Assembly: GCA_020723165.1 (NCBI GenBank)
Contig: DYJK01000027.1
Coordinates: forward strand, 1 to 36,032
Reading direction: 5' to 3'
Length of the DNA: 36,032 bases
Source: Melioribacter roseus
GTDB lineage: Bacteria > Bacteroidota > Ignavibacteria > Ignavibacteriales > Melioribacteraceae
Positions 35,582 through 36,032 of the stretch are shown in pieces. Position 1 is the stretch's first letter. The number at the start of each line of letters is the position of its first letter. Made by a program: the position numbers and the translations under genes. The notes under the pieces were generated by a model that was not told the DNA's origin, did not search any database, and saw only the letters and a program-made list of their open reading frames with translations.

Positions 35582-36032
35582 TTAATTAACGTATTTAGCT
35601 AGGAGTTCAAAAATTATATAAGTGGATTTTGTAACATTCCATTTAGAAGTATTGACGATAACCATGTTTAACCTGGGAATAATAATTAAGAATTGCCCTC
35701 CCCAACCGGCAGCAAGATATGATTGGTATTTCCCGAATTTCCGTGTATGCCATTGATAACCATACCCACCGATTTGCGGAAAGCCGTCGAAATATTTTTT
35801 TGTTGATTTGTCAATCCATTCTTTGCTTACTATTTGCTTTCCTTGCCATTTTCCATCTTGCATCATAAGCAAACCTATTTTTGCTAAATCGCGCGGAGTC
35901 AAAAATAGTTCCGAGTTACCCATTTCATTTCCATCTTTAGACTTAGACCATTGTACATTTTTGATCCCGAGTGGAGCGAACAAATATTTTTTTGCGAATT
36001 CAAGTGTATTCATACCGGAATACTTTTTTATC
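35582..36032 (-). CDS. Class C beta-lactamase-like serine hydrolase, C-terminal part
   Basis: C-terminal 150 residues of a serine hydrolase of the beta-lactamase class C / penicillin-binding protein family; the gene runs off the right edge. An ATG at 36013 is in frame, but the frame stays open to the window end and the residues before it (KKYSG, then MNTLEFAKKYLFAPLGI) continue the family pattern, so that ATG is internal. Visible features: YLFAPLGI, the LTPRDLAKIGLLMMQDGKWQGKQI helix region, GYGYQWHT, and AAGWGGQFLIIIP, the segment at the KTG/HTG position of these enzymes. The S-x-x-K and Y-x-N motifs would lie in the missing part. Probable esterase, peptidase or transpeptidase-like role; resistance activity cannot be claimed. 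Confidence 0.85.
   Translation of the reverse strand, partial: IKKYSGMNTLEFAKKYLFAPLGIKNVQWSKSKDGNEMGNSELFLTPRDLAKIGLLMMQDGKWQGKQIVSKEWIDKSTKKYFDGFPQIGGYGYQWHTRKFGKYQSYLAAGWGGQFLIIIPRLNMVIVNTSKWNVTKSTYIIFELLAKYVN

Noticed and set aside
35582-36032. Beta-lactam resistance gene
   Set aside because: Only the C-terminal part is present, and the family is mostly esterases and peptidases; the catalytic S-x-x-K is outside the window.

Overview
The window looks like chromosomal DNA of a low-GC member of the Bacteroidota/Chlorobiota/Ignavibacteria branch of the FCB group. The pointers are a secreted protein with a type A T9SS sorting domain (NYPNPFNP motif), two S46 dipeptidyl-peptidases, a DUF4837 lipoprotein, a PorO/P-like barrel, one TAnnTTTG promoter element and many short intergenic hairpins. 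The assignment rests on recalled family distributions, not on a search. No rRNA, tRNA, CRISPR array, transposase or phage gene was seen.

Layout. 1-3.7 kb: exported M3 oligoendopeptidase (pepF) and a class V aminotransferase, with hairpins and a possible 52-aa minus-strand ORF between them. 3.9-5.6 kb: minus-strand phosphohexomutase (manB) followed by a 71-aa protein. 5.7-6.1 kb: a 106-aa double zinc-ribbon gene with no ATG/GTG/TTG start. 6.2-10.6 kb: tandem S46 peptidase paralogues separated by a terminator. 10.7-12.2 kb: compact DUF1289 / corrinoid adenosyltransferase / HAD phosphatase operon. 12.2-12.6 kb: a hairpin cluster. 12.6-14.5 kb: divergent pair of an ATP-grasp (D-Ala-D-Ala ligase-like) and a C39-like papain-fold protein. 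14.7-15.3 kb: isochorismatase-fold hydrolase. 15.3-18.3 kb: tightly coupled minus-strand operon porin / CotH-kinase lipoprotein / PAP2 phosphatase. 18.6-22.4 kb: seven-repeat PQQ-like propeller lipoprotein and an 825-aa T9SS cargo. 22.5-28.8 kb: housekeeping operon greA-ribD-tilS-hpt-ftsH-polyprenol/diacylglycerol kinase. 28.9-30.6 kb: DUF4837 lipoprotein, a small membrane protein and a doubtful 41-aa ORF. 30.6-35.3 kb: minus-strand glnE and a DUF2723 glycosyltransferase. The right edge cuts a class C beta-lactamase-like serine hydrolase.

How the genes fit together. The exported PepF-like peptidase and two S46 dipeptidyl-peptidases suggest peptide use in the periplasm. The porin/CotH/PAP2 operon combines a barrel of a phosphate-porin type family with a putative protein kinase and a phosphatase, so it may form an envelope phosphorylation or phosphate-scavenging unit. 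The greA-to-kinase block is ordinary core metabolism, except that its RibD lacks the zinc-binding histidine of the deaminase.

No unmistakably new system is visible. The best leads are the porin-CotH-PAP2 operon, the ATP-grasp/C39-like pair, the RibD deaminase lesion, the zinc-ribbon gene with a non-canonical start, and a hairpin family with fixed 4+9+3+9 geometry and covarying arms.
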